Part shown: in pieces, positions 15,042 to 25,445 of the stretch | Layout of the letters: each line of letters begins with the position of its first letter | How positions within the stretch are numbered: position 1 is the first letter of the stretch | Source: Poriferisodalis sp965208485 | Lineage (GTDB): Bacteria; Actinomycetota; Acidimicrobiia; Acidimicrobiales; Poriferisodalaceae | Direction of reading: 5' to 3' | NCBI RefSeq assembly: GCF_965208485.1 | Contig: NZ_OZ242344.1 | Coordinates: forward strand, 930,001 to 994,000 | Length of the DNA: 64,000 bases | Position numbers and translations under genes: made by a program | Notes under the pieces: model-generated | The model's input: the letters and a program-made list of their open reading frames with translations, nothing else | Database searches by the model: none | What the model was told of the DNA's origin: nothing

Positions 15042-17084
15042 TCAAGCCCGCATCGGATCCACCGCCACCCGCAGCCGCCCGCTGGGGCGCTCAGTGCCGG
15101 CCAAGGCGTCCAGCAGCTGTGCGTGCTCGTCGCTGCGAATACGCCAAGTGCCGTCGGCCGGTCCGGCGATATCGAGTGCTCCCGCGTGCGAGCCGGCCGA
15201 CAGGCGTTCGATGTATGCAGGCGCTGCTGCACCGGACACGAGCGCCCACGCTGCGGCCGGGGGCTGGCGCATCTGGGTCCTGCGCTCGTACTCGTCCCGG
15301 AGCCAGCCGCTCGGATCGGCCGCAGACGCGGCGACAAGCACCGGGTGGGCGGGCAGACGGGTCTGCACGAGGATGCGTCCGCCGACTGAGCGCGGCCCCA
15401 CCAGCCGCGCTGCGCGGATCAGCAGCGCGAATGCCTCCTCGGCAGCGCGGTAGCGGGGCGCCATGAGTTCTTGGTCGAAGTCCACGAAGGCCACGGCGTC
15501 GGCCGAGCGCACCCGGTGCAGCACTGCTTCGGTGCCGATGCACAACGCTGGCTCGGCGCCGGCCGGCAGACCCGTTCGGGGTCCGTCGTCATCGGTGTCC
15601 GTTTCGCGTCGAGCGTTCTCGCCGGTCACCTGGACAACGGGACGCTGCGTGAGGCGCTCCATCTCGGAGGCCACGCCCTTGACGCCGAGACGGGCGCGCC
15701 GGAATCTTGTGGCACCGCAGGACTCGCACACCGCCGGTCGGATCTCGCCCGTGTCGGGATCGGTGAACTGCTGCTTGTCCAGCCGCAACGCACGTCCCGT
15801 AGTGCGTGAGCGCGCCAACTCGCCGCAGGAGTTGCAGTAGGCCAAGCGCGCACGTCCCGTGCGGTTGAGCACGCAGGCCACGACGGCCTCGCTTCGCAGC
15901 AGTCCGGCGAGGGCTTCACCGCACCACTCCCCAGTTGCTGGGTCATCTTGCCGACGGTCGGCGATCAGCAGCCGTGGCCAAGCGTCATGCTGAGTCGAAC
16001 GGGGTGGGGCGATGACCGTCGCAGGCGCAGGACCGGCTGTCGTCGGCGTCTCCGCTTGTGTCGTCGGCAGCAGTGCCGGCAGATCCGCTGAGGTCGAATC
16101 CGCAGGCACCAGTCCGCACAGCGCAAGGGTGTCGGGAGAGGGCATTGGACCGACCAACACACAGCGGGCTCCGTCGCGGCGGGCACGCTCGACCGCCACA
16201 TCACGGGCGTTCCAAGTAGGCGTTGCCTTCTCTTGGTAGGCCTCGTTGTGCTCGTCGAGCACTACGACTGCTTCCAATCGTCCGCATGGGGCCCATGCCC
16301 CAGCGCGGGTCCCGACGACTGCGTGCGCGGAGACTGCCTCTGCCCAATCGCGTGGGACCAACGCGCTCGACGTGCCCGCCTGTCGCAGGCGGCCCGCCAG
16401 CCCGGCCGCCCACGCAACATTCGGCACGAGCACAAGCGAGCGACCATGCCGCAGTGCCTCCGCAATCAGCGGCCACTCGTCGGCGCATGGACCCAGCCTG
16501 ACCACGGCGGGTGCGTGCCGATCATCCGAATATGCCGCCCGCACCCAGCCAGGGATGCCGACGCTTCCGGAGGAGTCTGACAGCATGGCCGCACCGGCGG
16601 CTGCCGGCTCCCGGACGTCCGCGGGCCTGCGAGACGGTCTCGGCTGCGGGATGCCCGGCCGTCGAGCAGGCTCGCTCGGCGCTCCGGCCACGGCACGATC
16701 AGCGCTGGCCGTGCGCAGAAAATGAACCTGGGTACCTGCCCAGCGCCACGCAGCCCACTTCGCCAGTTCCACCACATGCTGTGGCGGTCCGATGCTCAGC
16801 ACCCGATTCACGGGCTGCAGGTGCACACCGTCTGGCAGGGCCGGATCGAGCTCGGTCACCCAGCCTCGGATCAGGCGCCCCGCAGGACGAGTCCGAACCG
16901 GCGCCTTGACATCGAACAGAGTCGGCTGCTGCGGCTGAGACGTCGAACCGCCGCGCAAAGGGACCTCTACAACTGTGCCGACGGTGACCGGCACCCGGCC
17001 GGCGGCCAGTTCGGGCGGCAACAGGTACGTGAATTCACGGTCGATGGCCGGCTCGTCGACCAGCACCTGCACCGCTTGCTGCAT
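15042..17084 (-). CDS. priA: Primosomal protein N', actinobacterial degenerate type
   Basis: A PriA-family replication-restart protein of 680 residues. The N-terminal 3'-DNA-binding domain starts 'AVQVLVDEPAIDREFTYLLP'. The central region keeps the zinc-binding cysteines 'AYCNSCGE' and 'AVCESCGATRF'. The Walker A P-loop is not recognisable and the DEAH box is replaced by 'VVLDEHNEAY', so ATPase activity is doubtful, as in other actinobacterial PriA proteins. It probably acts in replisome reloading as a structural factor. ATG 17084 is preferred; a GTG at 17102 would add six residues. It heads a priA-def-fmt group. Confidence 0.85.
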   Translation of the reverse strand: MQQAVQVLVDEPAIDREFTYLLPPELAAGRVPVTVGTVVEVPLRGGSTSQPQQPTLFDVKAPVRTRPAGRLIRGWVTELDPALPDGVHLQPVNRVLSIGPPQHVVELAKWAAWRWAGTQVHFLRTASADRAVAGAPSEPARRPGIPQPRPSRRPADVREPAAAGAAMLSDSSGSVGIPGWVRAAYSDDRHAPAVVRLGPCADEWPLIAEALRHGRSLVLVPNVAWAAGLAGRLRQAGTSSALVPRDWAEAVSAHAVVGTRAGAWAPCGRLEAVVVLDEHNEAYQEKATPTWNARDVAVERARRDGARCVLVGPMPSPDTLALCGLVPADSTSADLPALLPTTQAETPTTAGPAPATVIAPPRSTQHDAWPRLLIADRRQDDPATGEWCGEALAGLLRSEAVVACVLNRTGRARLAYCNSCGELARSRTTGRALRLDKQQFTDPDTGEIRPAVCESCGATRFRRARLGVKGVASEMERLTQRPVVQVTGENARRETDTDDDGPRTGLPAGAEPALCIGTEAVLHRVRSADAVAFVDFDQELMAPRYRAAEEAFALLIRAARLVGPRSVGGRILVQTRLPAHPVLVAASAADPSGWLRDEYERRTQMRQPPAAAWALVSGAAAPAYIERLSAGSHAGALDIAGPADGTWRIRSDEHAQLLDALAGTERPSGRLRVAVDPMRA

Positions 17085-17225
17085 CGCAGCAGTCTGCCCC
17101 ACCCCGATCCGGCCCGGAGTGCCGCCTTGGCAACCCTGCAGCCGGCGCGGGAACTTGTCGCGAGGTTGTTTTGGCCTGTGTGGGTGGGTGTGCTGGGGTG
17201 TGTTTGTTGTCGGCTGGTGGTGGTG

Positions 17226-20200
17226 TCAGTTCTGTTGGCGGAGGATGCTGCGGGCGGCTTGGGCGGCGGTGTGGGTGCGGGTTGTGCCGGTGATGCGGCG
17301 GATGTCGGTGTCGGCGGGTGCGGTGTCGGCGATGGCGGTGCGCACGGTGTCGGCGACGGCTGCTCGGCCGCCGATGATGACGACGCGGGCGGGCCGGTAG
17401 TCGCGTATGAGCTCGGCGGTCGCTTCGGGCAGCGAGCCTGAGGCGGTGTACGCGACAGCGGCGTTGTCGGTGGCTGCTGCGTACGCCGCGGCGACGCCGA
17501 CGTCGGGCGGGGACCAGCCGTTGGCGATCACCAAGGTGACGGCTCCTGACGCGGCGGCGGGGTCTGCGAGCACTCGACGCGCCGCGGCTGCGGCGGTCCC
17601 GACGCGGTCCGCGCCGGTGAGCCGGTCGATGTCGGCGTCGGCTGCGGCTGCGGCGATGCGGTCTTCGACGGCGCTGCTGATCGCGGCGGCGCCGCCGATG
17701 AGGACCACCCGTGCTGTGTCGTAGTCGCGCAGCACCGCGGCCGACGCCTCAGGCAGAGCGTCCTGCTGGACGTACAGCACCGCGGAGCGGCGGGTGCGCG
17801 CTGCCAGCGCGGCCGCCGCGCCGATGTCAGGCGACGACCAGCCGTTCGCGACCACCACCGTCACCCGCCCAGCCGTGGAAGGCTCCCCCAGCACGCGCCG
17901 CGCCGCGGCCGCCGCGGTGTCCGCGCGGCCCGCGCCGGTCACGCGCTCGGTGCCCGAGCCCGGCGACGCCGACCGGATCTCGGTGCGCACGTCACGCGAC
18001 ACCGCCGCGGCGCCGCCCACGATGATCACCTCAGCAGGCAGCGCATCGCGCAGCAGCACCGCTGTCTCCGCCGACAGCGCGTCCCCTTCGGTATAGGTCA
18101 CCACAGCGCCGTCGGTGCGCGCCGCCAGCACCGACGCCACGCCCACATCAGCCGGCGACCAGCCGTTCGCCACCACGAACACCGCCACGCCCACATCGAC
18201 ATCGCCGCCCCCGCCGCCGCCGCCGCCGCTGCTGCCGCCGCCGCTGCCGCCGCCGCCGGTGCTGCTGCCGCCGCCGGTGGCGGGTGGGGGTGGGGGTGTC
18301 GTGGCGGCGGGCTGGTCGTCGTCGCGGATGGTGCCGGTCGCGGTGCCCGCGGACAGGCTGACCCGCGCGCCGACGGGATCCGACAAGGTGACCGCGAACG
18401 TCTCTGCGCTCTCGGGGTCGGCGTCGTCGGCGAGCGCCACGGTGACGGTCGCTCGGGTCTGCCCGGCGGGAATCGTGACGGTGCCCGACCCGGCGGCGTA
18501 GTCGCCGGGCGACACAGCGGTGCGGTCCTCGGTCTGCCAGCTCACTGTCACCGGCGAGCCCGACATGGGAGCGAGGGTGACAGTGAAGGCCATCTCGGCG
18601 GCGGACTCTGCCGCGGAGGCATCCGCGATGGTGATCAGCGGCAGGTCGTCGTCGTCGTCGATCGTCACCGTCGACGACACCGAGCTGCCGAGGTCGGCGT
18701 TTCGGGGACCGGCCAGTGTCACGGTGAACGTCTCGTCGGCTTCGAGCGTCTCGTCGTCGATGATGCCCACCGGGAACACAACGCTGGTCACCCCCGGCGG
18801 GATGCTCACCGTGGCTGTCACGGCCTCGTAGTCGGCGCCCGCCACAGCAGTCCCGTCCGCCGTCCGCAGCCGCACCGACACGTCACGCCCGCTGGGCACA
18901 GACAGCGACACCGTCAGCGTCGCCGATCCCGACGACTCGCCGCGCGTCAGCGACACCGGCGACAGCGACACCTCCGGCAGCGCGCTGGTGTCGGTGATCG
19001 TCACGATCCCCGACGCCGACTGAGCGGTGGCGAGACCAGTCGTGGTGCACGACACCACGAACGTCTCGTCGGCCTCAGACGCCGCATCATCAGCAACCGC
19101 AACAGTCACCGTCGCGCTGCGCGACGCCGCCACAGCAGGATCGAAGCTGACCGCCTGCGCCGACACCGCCGTGTAATCGCCCGGCGCGACCGCGGTCTGA
19201 TCAGCGGTCGAGCACTCCGCCGTGAACGCCGGCCGCGTCGACTCCACCGACGCCGGCAGCGACACCGTCACCGTCACGCTCGCCGCGTCCTCGCGCACCG
19301 TCACATCGGCGACCTCCATGAGCCGGTCCCGGTCGTCGTCGCGCACCTCGAGCACCACCTGCAGCGTGCCCTCAGCAGTCGAGCCCGGCTTCTGGCCGTC
19401 CGCGCCGGGCCCCGCGGGATCGCCGTCATAACCGGCCAGCACCGCATGCTCAGCGCCGTGCAACTCCACCACGAACAACTCCTCGAACAGGCTCTCCGCC
19501 TGCGTGTCATCGACCAGCGCCAGCTCGAACCGGCCATCGGTCAGACCCGGCCCGATCACCCACACCCCATCGTTGCCCACCCCCGGAACCACCTCGAAAT
19601 CGGCGCCGGGCGTCGCCCGGAACACACCCAGCGTGCCGTCAGGCAGCCCCTTGGGCCTCACGCGCGCCGCCAAAGTACGCACCCCCAACGACGCCGAACG
19701 CCCCGACACCTCCGACAGCTGCCCCCGCACAAACAACGACCCCTCCGACTCCACACCCACACCCGACAGCTGCAGCCCCGCCTGGCCCAACTCATACGCA
19801 GTCGCCCGCTCAGCAAGGTCGCCACGATCGCTCGGCAGAATCGACCACCACGGCGCGTCGTCGTCGTCGACGATCCGCACCACCGGCACAGCCGCCGGGG
19901 CAGTCGCATTAGTCGGGTCGACACCGATCCCGAACGCCTCGTCCCACTCGTCAAGCACGTCGGCGAGCACCGCCACCGTCACCGACTGCGCCGCCACCGC
20001 CGACGCCGGATCATCGACAGCCGCAAACGACAACGACCCCGACCCCGGGGTGTAGTCCGCATCAGGCGTCGCGGCGTGCTCGCGGATCCGAATGCAGCCC
20101 AACGGCAGCGGCGACGCCCCGAAATCCGCGCACGTCAGCCCCGCCGCCAGAGCGGCCAAGATGTCGTCGGCCAGATCCTGGGTCTCCCAGCCCACCGTCA

Positions 20201-23200
20201 CCGGCCGCCCCGACGGCGCCGACAGACCGATCCCCGCCACGACCTCCGCCACGCTCTCAGCGACCCCGCCGGCCATCGTGACCCCGTCGCTCAGGGTCAC
20301 ATCGGGCACGCTTACCTCCACCGTGGGCGGGTCGTCGTCGTCGGTGATCGTGACCGTCGCCGGAACATCCGACACGCGCGCGTTCGTCGCCGTCAACAGC
20401 GCCAGCTCGATCACCTCGTCCCATTCGTACAGCGAGTCAGGTTCCACGGTCACGTCGAAGCCCGCCAGGCGCATCATGTCCGCGGTCACCGACTCCGGGC
20501 TTGGGACCGGCGCAATCGTCAATGTGCCCGACGCCGCCTGATAGTCGTGCACCTGCGTCGCAGCGTGCTGCGGCGACTCCAGCGACGTGAGCACCGCACC
20601 GCGAGGGTCGGCGGTCTCATAGCCCACCGTGATCGGCTTCTCCGACGCCAGCGAGTCCTCCGCGTCCTCCTCCAGCGTCACGATTTCCACCGACACCGTG
20701 CCGACGCTCTCGTCCACCGTCGAAGACACCAGCCCCAGCCGCAGCAACGGATCATCATCCACAATCGTGCCCACCGCAGAACCCGCCGACGGCGACACCG
20801 CGGCTGTGTCGCCTGTCTGGGCTCCGTAGTTGTCTTCGGTACCCGTCAGCGTCACCGTGAAGGTCTGGTCGAACTCGTCGATACGGTCCGCGACCGACCC
20901 GATCGACAGCGTCGCCTCGGTCTCGCCCGGAGCGATCAACGTCTCCGGGCACGACGAGACGAAATCGGCCGCCTGCGCCGGATGCGAACCGGTCGCGTCC
21001 AGACCCGTCCGGCACTGCACCGCCACCCAACGCCCCGAAGCCTCGCTCAGCGTCATCACGAAGTTCACCGCGTCGCCCTCGGCACCTGACCCCGCCGCAA
21101 TCGAGACCAACGGCCGAGGGTCGTCGTCGGTGACAACGATCACGTTCACAGGTTCGCTAGGAATCTGGGCTACCGCGACCCCGTCGGCGTCGAGTGCGCT
21201 CGTGATGTACAGACCGAACGTCTCGGCCCATTCGTCGAGGCTGTCACCGATGATACTGAACACGGCACTGGCATTCGTATCGCCAGCAGGAATTGTCACC
21301 GACCGTTCTTCGGCGACGAAATCCTCGCCAGCGCGTGCAAAAGGAGGCACTGTCGAATCGATTGTCGGCTCGACCGCCGTTGGCAGCTCGCCGGTGCGGT
21401 ACTGAATGACCACATCGCGACCCGACACCGCGGACAGGCGAAAGGCCGCTCGCTCAAATGGGTTGACCTGACTCTCAAAAATTGCGGCGCTCAGGGACCC
21501 CGCGTTAAACTTGACGGTCGGCAGGGGGTCGTCGTCGGTGATGGCGCCGGTCGCTGTGCCCGCTGTGGGGCTGACGGTGCCGGTGTCGGCGTTGTGGGCG
21601 GTGTCGTGGGCGCCGTCGAGGACCACGGTGAAGGTCTCGTCGTACTCGTCGAGCGCGTCCTGGAGCGACGCGACGGTCAGCGTCACGCTGGTCGATCCTT
21701 CCGGCACGGTGACGCTGGCAGCATCAGCAGGCAGAACCGCGGCGGCGACCGGGGTGTAATCGACGTCCACAGTGGCCTGGCGCGCCCCGGCGGCGGTGTC
21801 GGCCTCGGTGTGGTACTGCACCACCACGTCGCGTCCTGAGACCGCGCTGAGGGTCACCTCGAAGCTGATCGGGCCGCCTTCTGTGCCGGTGCCCGCCGCG
21901 ACCGACACCACCGGCGGGTCGTCGTCGTCGACGACGGTCACCTCGGCCCTGATCGTCGTGCTGACGTTGCCCATATCGTCGGCCAGCGCCGCGGTCCCCG
22001 TCGGGTTCGACAGCACCACCTCGAACGCCTCGTCGTGCTCGTCGAGCGAGTCGTCGGTGATCGCCACCGACAGCGTGCTCGACATCTGGCCCGCGGCGAT
22101 CTGCACCGTTCCCGCGGACACCCCGGTGAAGTCGGTGCCCGACACCGCCCGCCCGGTCGCGTCGGTCCTCCACTGCACCGACACGTCCTCATACCAGGTG
22201 CGCTCCAGCGTCACCGTCACCACCGCGTCGCCGCCGGGAGCGTCCTCGTCGACGGTCGCATCGCCGACCGTCACTTGCACGCGGTCGTCGTTGAGAATCG
22301 TGCCCGTCGCACCCGACAGGCCCACGCTCAGCGTGGTGCTGTCGCTTCGGGCGAGCTGGGTGGGGGTCATCGCGAAGCGCTCGTGGAACTCGGCATCGGA
22401 GTCCTCTGTGGTGTTCACCGTCACGAACCCCGCGGTGCTGCCTGGTTGGATCGTCAATGTGCCGAGGCTGACCGCGGTGAAGTCGGCGGCGGCGGCGCGT
22501 GTGGCCGCGTCGCCGTCGCTGACCAGCCCTGTGCTCCACCGAATCAGCAGGGCCACCTGCGACTCACGGCTCAGCGTGACCTCGAAGATCATCCTGTCGC
22601 CCTCCTCGGCCTCGCTGTCGGCCACCGACACATCGGGCGGGTCGTCGTCGCTCTGGATCGCCACCGTCACCGAGTCGTGGTCGTCCCTCGGCGAGCCCCC
22701 GAAGTACGCGTTCGCCGACAGGTTCCTCAGCCGCACCACGAAACCCTCGTCGAACGGCTCGTACACGTCGTCGTCGAGGATCGCCACAGTGAACGACTTC
22801 GTCTGCTCGCCCGCAGCGAACGTCAGCGTGCCCGAACCCGACGTGAAGTCCGTGCCCGCTGAGGCCTGCCTGCCGCCGTCGGAACGAGCAGCCGTCGTCC
22901 ACCCCACCGACACCTGCGACGTCGCCGCCTGCGACAACGACACAGTCAAGGTCACCGTGCCGGCGTCCTCGCTCACCGAGCGCAGCCCATCCGACGAAGA
23001 CGCCTCGATCGCTATCCGCGGCTCGTTGTCGGTGATCAGGCCCAGCACCGGGTCGGGCAGCATCGGCGTCTCACCGGCCGCGTAGGCCGCCCCCCGCAGG
23101 TCGTCCACCCTGAACTCGAAATACTCGTCGGGCTCGCCCACATCGTCATCAGTCGTCGCGACCGACACATTCACCGACGTCTGCCCCGCAGCCAGCGTCG

Positions 23201-24662
23201 CCTCGCCGCTGGTCACTACCGCCACGTCGCCGCTCGAAGCCACCGCCGTCACGGGCGCATAGATCCCGCTGCCGCCGATCCGGCTCGAACTGATCAGCGC
23301 GGCGTCGTAGACCACCGTGCGTTCGTGGTCCGCAGCACGGTCGACCGACACCGTGAACACAGCAGCAGAGCCCTCTTCGACGGTCACGTTCCCCGTCAGG
23401 CTGACCTGCGCAGCCGGCTCGTCATCGACGATCCACACCGTCACCTCGCCCATCGACGAGCGTCCGGGCGACTGAGCAGCGGGCACGTCGGCCAGCAGCG
23501 CATTCGACGACAGATCGCTCAGCCTCACCACGAAACTCTGGCGCGATGCCTCCTTGAGGTTGTCATTGACGATCGGCACCATGATCGTCGCCTGCGTCTG
23601 CCCGGCGGCGATGGTGACGTCATTGCCCGAGCTGGTGGTGTAGTCGTCGCCCACCGTCGCAGGCGAGCCCTGCGTCGATGCCGCAGTCGTCCAGTCGAAG
23701 GTCACATCGGCGTCCGCGGCACGCTCCAGCACCACCGACAGGCTCAGCGTCCCGCCGGAGACGTCCTCGTTGACGTCCGCCGCAGCGGCGTCCGGGTTGA
23801 TCGCGAGGCGCGGCTCGTCGTCGAGGATCGTCACCGTACGCGTCAACGGCTCCCCCGTGGCGTAGTCCGCCTCCGACACCACCACGGCGAAGCGCTCATC
23901 GCTCTCGGCAACACTGTCCTCCACGGTGCTCACCGACAACGACGCGCTGAGCATGCCCGCGGGGATCGTCGCCGTCGCGTCCGTCACCGCAGTGAAGTCC
24001 GTCTGCGCTGCACGCGTCTGCGCCGTGCCGTCCGTCGCCAGCGCCGTGCCCCACGTCACCGTCACGTCCCTGCCCGACACAGCGCCCAACTGCGCCGTCA
24101 ACGCCGCCGAATCGCCCTCGGAGACCTCCGCATCAGCAGGCGACAGCGACAGCGACGGCTCCGCATCGTCGTCGGTGATCGTCACCACCGTCGACGACGC
24201 CGAAGTGTCCAGCGTGACGGAGTCCTCCCCAGTCGCTATTACTGAGTCCAACTCCACGTAGAACACCTCGTCGTGCTCGTCGAGCGCATCATCGACGATC
24301 TCTATCGAAATGGTTCCCATCGTGCTTCCTGCCGGAATGACTAAATCTCCATCCTCGTGTTGGGTGAAGTCGCGGTCCTCGTCGACTTCCTGTCCCTCCG
24401 TCGCGTCGTGGGCGTCCGCATCGCCGGTTGGCCCCTCGCTGAAGAACACAGCCACCGTCCCCTCTACTGACGAGCTCAGCGTCACCACAATGTCGACTGT
24501 GCCGGCGCTCTCTGACACCGACAACGACTCCGGCACCGACACGACCGACATCGACTGCGCGCCGGCCTCGTCGTCAGCGATCAACAGCGGCACCAGCGCC
24601 AGCAGCGCTGCGGCCAAGGGCACCAACCCCCAAAGGGCAATACATTGCTTCCGTCGTTTCAC
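17226..24662 (-). CDS. Giant secreted Calx-beta/CWB2 surface protein
   Basis: A ~2478-residue envelope protein. An N-terminal signal peptide ('LWGLVPLAAALLALVPLLIA', cleavage near 'AGAQS') leads into about 16 tandem Calx-beta domains. Each ends in a calcium-binding Asp cluster such as 'TITDDDAEP', 'IVDDDPLL' or 'TVTIDDDDDLP'. After a Pro stretch and a Gly/Ser linker come three CWB2 repeats marked by 'VVANGWSPADVGVASVLAA', 'VVANGWSSPDIGAAAALAA' and 'VIANGWSPPDVGVAAAYAA'. It is probably exported by Sec, anchored to the wall by CWB2, and extended by calcium-rigidified Calx-beta rods as an adhesin. No LPXTG motif is seen. The GTG at 24662 is preceded by GGGAG. It is divergent from another CWB2 gene. 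Confidence 0.88.
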   Translation of the reverse strand: MKRRKQCIALWGLVPLAAALLALVPLLIADDEAGAQSMSVVSVPESLSVSESAGTVDIVVTLSSSVEGTVAVFFSEGPTGDADAHDATEGQEVDEDRDFTQHEDGDLVIPAGSTMGTISIEIVDDALDEHDEVFYVELDSVIATGEDSVTLDTSASSTVVTITDDDAEPSLSLSPADAEVSEGDSAALTAQLGAVSGRDVTVTWGTALATDGTAQTRAAQTDFTAVTDATATIPAGMLSASLSVSTVEDSVAESDERFAVVVSEADYATGEPLTRTVTILDDEPRLAINPDAAAADVNEDVSGGTLSLSVVLERAADADVTFDWTTAASTQGSPATVGDDYTTSSGNDVTIAAGQTQATIMVPIVNDNLKEASRQSFVVRLSDLSSNALLADVPAAQSPGRSSMGEVTVWIVDDEPAAQVSLTGNVTVEEGSAAVFTVSVDRAADHERTVVYDAALISSSRIGGSGIYAPVTAVASSGDVAVVTSGEATLAAGQTSVNVSVATTDDDVGEPDEYFEFRVDDLRGAAYAAGETPMLPDPVLGLITDNEPRIAIEASSSDGLRSVSEDAGTVTLTVSLSQAATSQVSVGWTTAARSDGGRQASAGTDFTSGSGTLTFAAGEQTKSFTVAILDDDVYEPFDEGFVVRLRNLSANAYFGGSPRDDHDSVTVAIQSDDDPPDVSVADSEAEEGDRMIFEVTLSRESQVALLIRWSTGLVSDGDAATRAAAADFTAVSLGTLTIQPGSTAGFVTVNTTEDSDAEFHERFAMTPTQLARSDSTTLSVGLSGATGTILNDDRVQVTVGDATVDEDAPGGDAVVTVTLERTWYEDVSVQWRTDATGRAVSGTDFTGVSAGTVQIAAGQMSSTLSVAITDDSLDEHDEAFEVVLSNPTGTAALADDMGNVSTTIRAEVTVVDDDDPPVVSVAAGTGTEGGPISFEVTLSAVSGRDVVVQYHTEADTAAGARQATVDVDYTPVAAAVLPADAASVTVPEGSTSVTLTVASLQDALDEYDETFTVVLDGAHDTAHNADTGTVSPTAGTATGAITDDDPLPTVKFNAGSLSAAIFESQVNPFERAAFRLSAVSGRDVVIQYRTGELPTAVEPTIDSTVPPFARAGEDFVAEERSVTIPAGDTNASAVFSIIGDSLDEWAETFGLYITSALDADGVAVAQIPSEPVNVIVVTDDDPRPLVSIAAGSGAEGDAVNFVMTLSEASGRWVAVQCRTGLDATGSHPAQAADFVSSCPETLIAPGETEATLSIGSVADRIDEFDQTFTVTLTGTEDNYGAQTGDTAAVSPSAGSAVGTIVDDDPLLRLGLVSSTVDESVGTVSVEIVTLEEDAEDSLASEKPITVGYETADPRGAVLTSLESPQHAATQVHDYQAASGTLTIAPVPSPESVTADMMRLAGFDVTVEPDSLYEWDEVIELALLTATNARVSDVPATVTITDDDDPPTVEVSVPDVTLSDGVTMAGGVAESVAEVVAGIGLSAPSGRPVTVGWETQDLADDILAALAAGLTCADFGASPLPLGCIRIREHAATPDADYTPGSGSLSFAAVDDPASAVAAQSVTVAVLADVLDEWDEAFGIGVDPTNATAPAAVPVVRIVDDDDAPWWSILPSDRGDLAERATAYELGQAGLQLSGVGVESEGSLFVRGQLSEVSGRSASLGVRTLAARVRPKGLPDGTLGVFRATPGADFEVVPGVGNDGVWVIGPGLTDGRFELALVDDTQAESLFEELFVVELHGAEHAVLAGYDGDPAGPGADGQKPGSTAEGTLQVVLEVRDDDRDRLMEVADVTVREDAASVTVTVSLPASVESTRPAFTAECSTADQTAVAPGDYTAVSAQAVSFDPAVAASRSATVTVAVADDAASEADETFVVSCTTTGLATAQSASGIVTITDTSALPEVSLSPVSLTRGESSGSATLTVSLSVPSGRDVSVRLRTADGTAVAGADYEAVTATVSIPPGVTSVVFPVGIIDDETLEADETFTVTLAGPRNADLGSSVSSTVTIDDDDDLPLITIADASAAESAAEMAFTVTLAPMSGSPVTVSWQTEDRTAVSPGDYAAGSGTVTIPAGQTRATVTVALADDADPESAETFAVTLSDPVGARVSLSAGTATGTIRDDDQPAATTPPPPPATGGGSSTGGGGSGGGSSGGGGGGGGDVDVGVAVFVVANGWSPADVGVASVLAARTDGAVVTYTEGDALSAETAVLLRDALPAEVIIVGGAAAVSRDVRTEIRSASPGSGTERVTGAGRADTAAAAARRVLGEPSTAGRVTVVVANGWSSPDIGAAAALAARTRRSAVLYVQQDALPEASAAVLRDYDTARVVLIGGAAAISSAVEDRIAAAAADADIDRLTGADRVGTAAAAARRVLADPAAASGAVTLVIANGWSPPDVGVAAAYAAATDNAAVAYTASGSLPEATAELIRDYRPARVVIIGGRAAVADTVRTAIADTAPADTDIRRITGTTRTHTAAQAARSILRQQN
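18188..18300. repeat. CCG-type microsatellite encoding a Gly/Ser/Pro linker
   Basis: About 110 bp of near-pure CCG/GCC triplets encode, on the minus strand, the flexible linker between the Calx-beta array and the CWB2 repeats of the giant surface protein (runs of Gly with Ser, then Pro). Triplet slippage here would change linker length without losing frame. Confidence 0.7.
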
Positions 24663-24874
24663 CTGACACTCCCAGCAGAATGCCAAAATATGTGAGTGTG
24701 GTCAGAGGTGCAAGCCCTGACCTGCGGATTCGCACTCGGCAACTGCCCGAAAATCGGCTTTTTCAGCAGCCTGCTAAATGAGCGGTTCCCAGGGGTGGGG
24801 TCCACCGCTGGTGGGGTGAGGGTGTCCAAGCTCGGGGTGTGTATTCGCGTTTCGATCTTGGAGGTTCTCAGCAT

Positions 24875-25080
24875 GGGCCCAGACTCGGGTCATCCTCGCG
24901 ACTGCACTGCATGTGAGGATCGACGACTTGTTGGCAGAGCATCCCGGTTGGGCGCCCCAGCGGCCCCGGGTGGGGTTCGCGCCGAGGCTGTCCGACGCGG
25001 AGCTGGTCACTATGGCAGAGAGGCTGTGCTTGGCGCGGAGCTGGCTCACATGGTCGTCGAAGCGGACGGCCGAGTATTCG
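24875..25080 (+). pseudogene. IS transposase N-terminal fragment
   Basis: The translated stretch 'ILATALHVRIDDLLAEHPG' followed by 'APRLSDAELVTMAERLCL' matches the conserved N-terminus of actinobacterial IS5/IS982-like transposases ('...ALYVxIDDLL...PKLSDAELLTLA...'). It stops being recognisable after about 55 residues, and no DDE catalytic region follows. No start codon or inverted repeats are evident. It is an insertion-sequence scar between the divergent surface-protein genes. Confidence 0.55.
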
Positions 25081-25138
25081 GCCAGCACGAGCTGTTCCAG
25101 AGCGCCGGTGCCTGCGTCGAATGCGCGGCTGCGCAATG

Positions 25139-25230
25139 GTCGCGAACGGCATTGGACTAGTGCTCGATCCATACGAGCTGTACCGGCGGCCTGTTGACCC
25201 GTTCGTCGCCGGCTTCGTGGGCACCGCGTC
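25139..25230 (+). pseudogene. Possible ABC-transporter ATPase C-terminal scrap
   Basis: About 30 residues reading 'YELYRRPVDPFVAGFVGTA' resemble the conserved stretch after the ATPase domain of spermidine/iron-type ABC transporters ('..ELYxRPxxxFVAxFIG..'). Nothing upstream or downstream in this frame continues the similarity. Very short; could be coincidence. Confidence 0.3.
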
Positions 25231-25445
25231 CTGGCTGTGCTGCGAAGCCCTCGGGCGGCGTCGCAAACACGGTCCTCGGCCGCCTCCCCTTGGGCGACAC
25301 GGCGTCAATCGGCGGCTTCGGTCACCTGCTGCTGTTCTGCTTCGACTACTCCGAGACGCCCGAAAGCGCCGAAGCATGGCGACGCTCGATGGAGCTGCTC
25401 GCCCACGACGTCATGCCGCGCGTGGCGCACCTCACCGGGGACTGA
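25194..25445 (+). pseudogene. LLM-type flavin oxidoreductase C-terminal remnant
   Basis: The frame ending at 25445 contains 'GDTASIGGFGHLLLFCFDY' followed by 'WRRSMELLAHDVMPRVAHL', the usual C-terminal block of luciferase-like monooxygenases (GGFG turn, then 'ELxAxxVMPR'). The preceding ~250 residues are absent. Together with the IS and ABC scraps it fills the 900-bp gap between the two surface-protein genes with dead gene ends. Confidence 0.6.

Noticed and set aside
19446..21089. Long plus-strand open frame (about 547 codons) opposite the giant surface protein
   Set aside because: It is Arg/His-rich, has no recognisable domain and mirrors the Asp/Val-rich Calx-beta codons of the real minus-strand gene; a typical high-GC antisense shadow.
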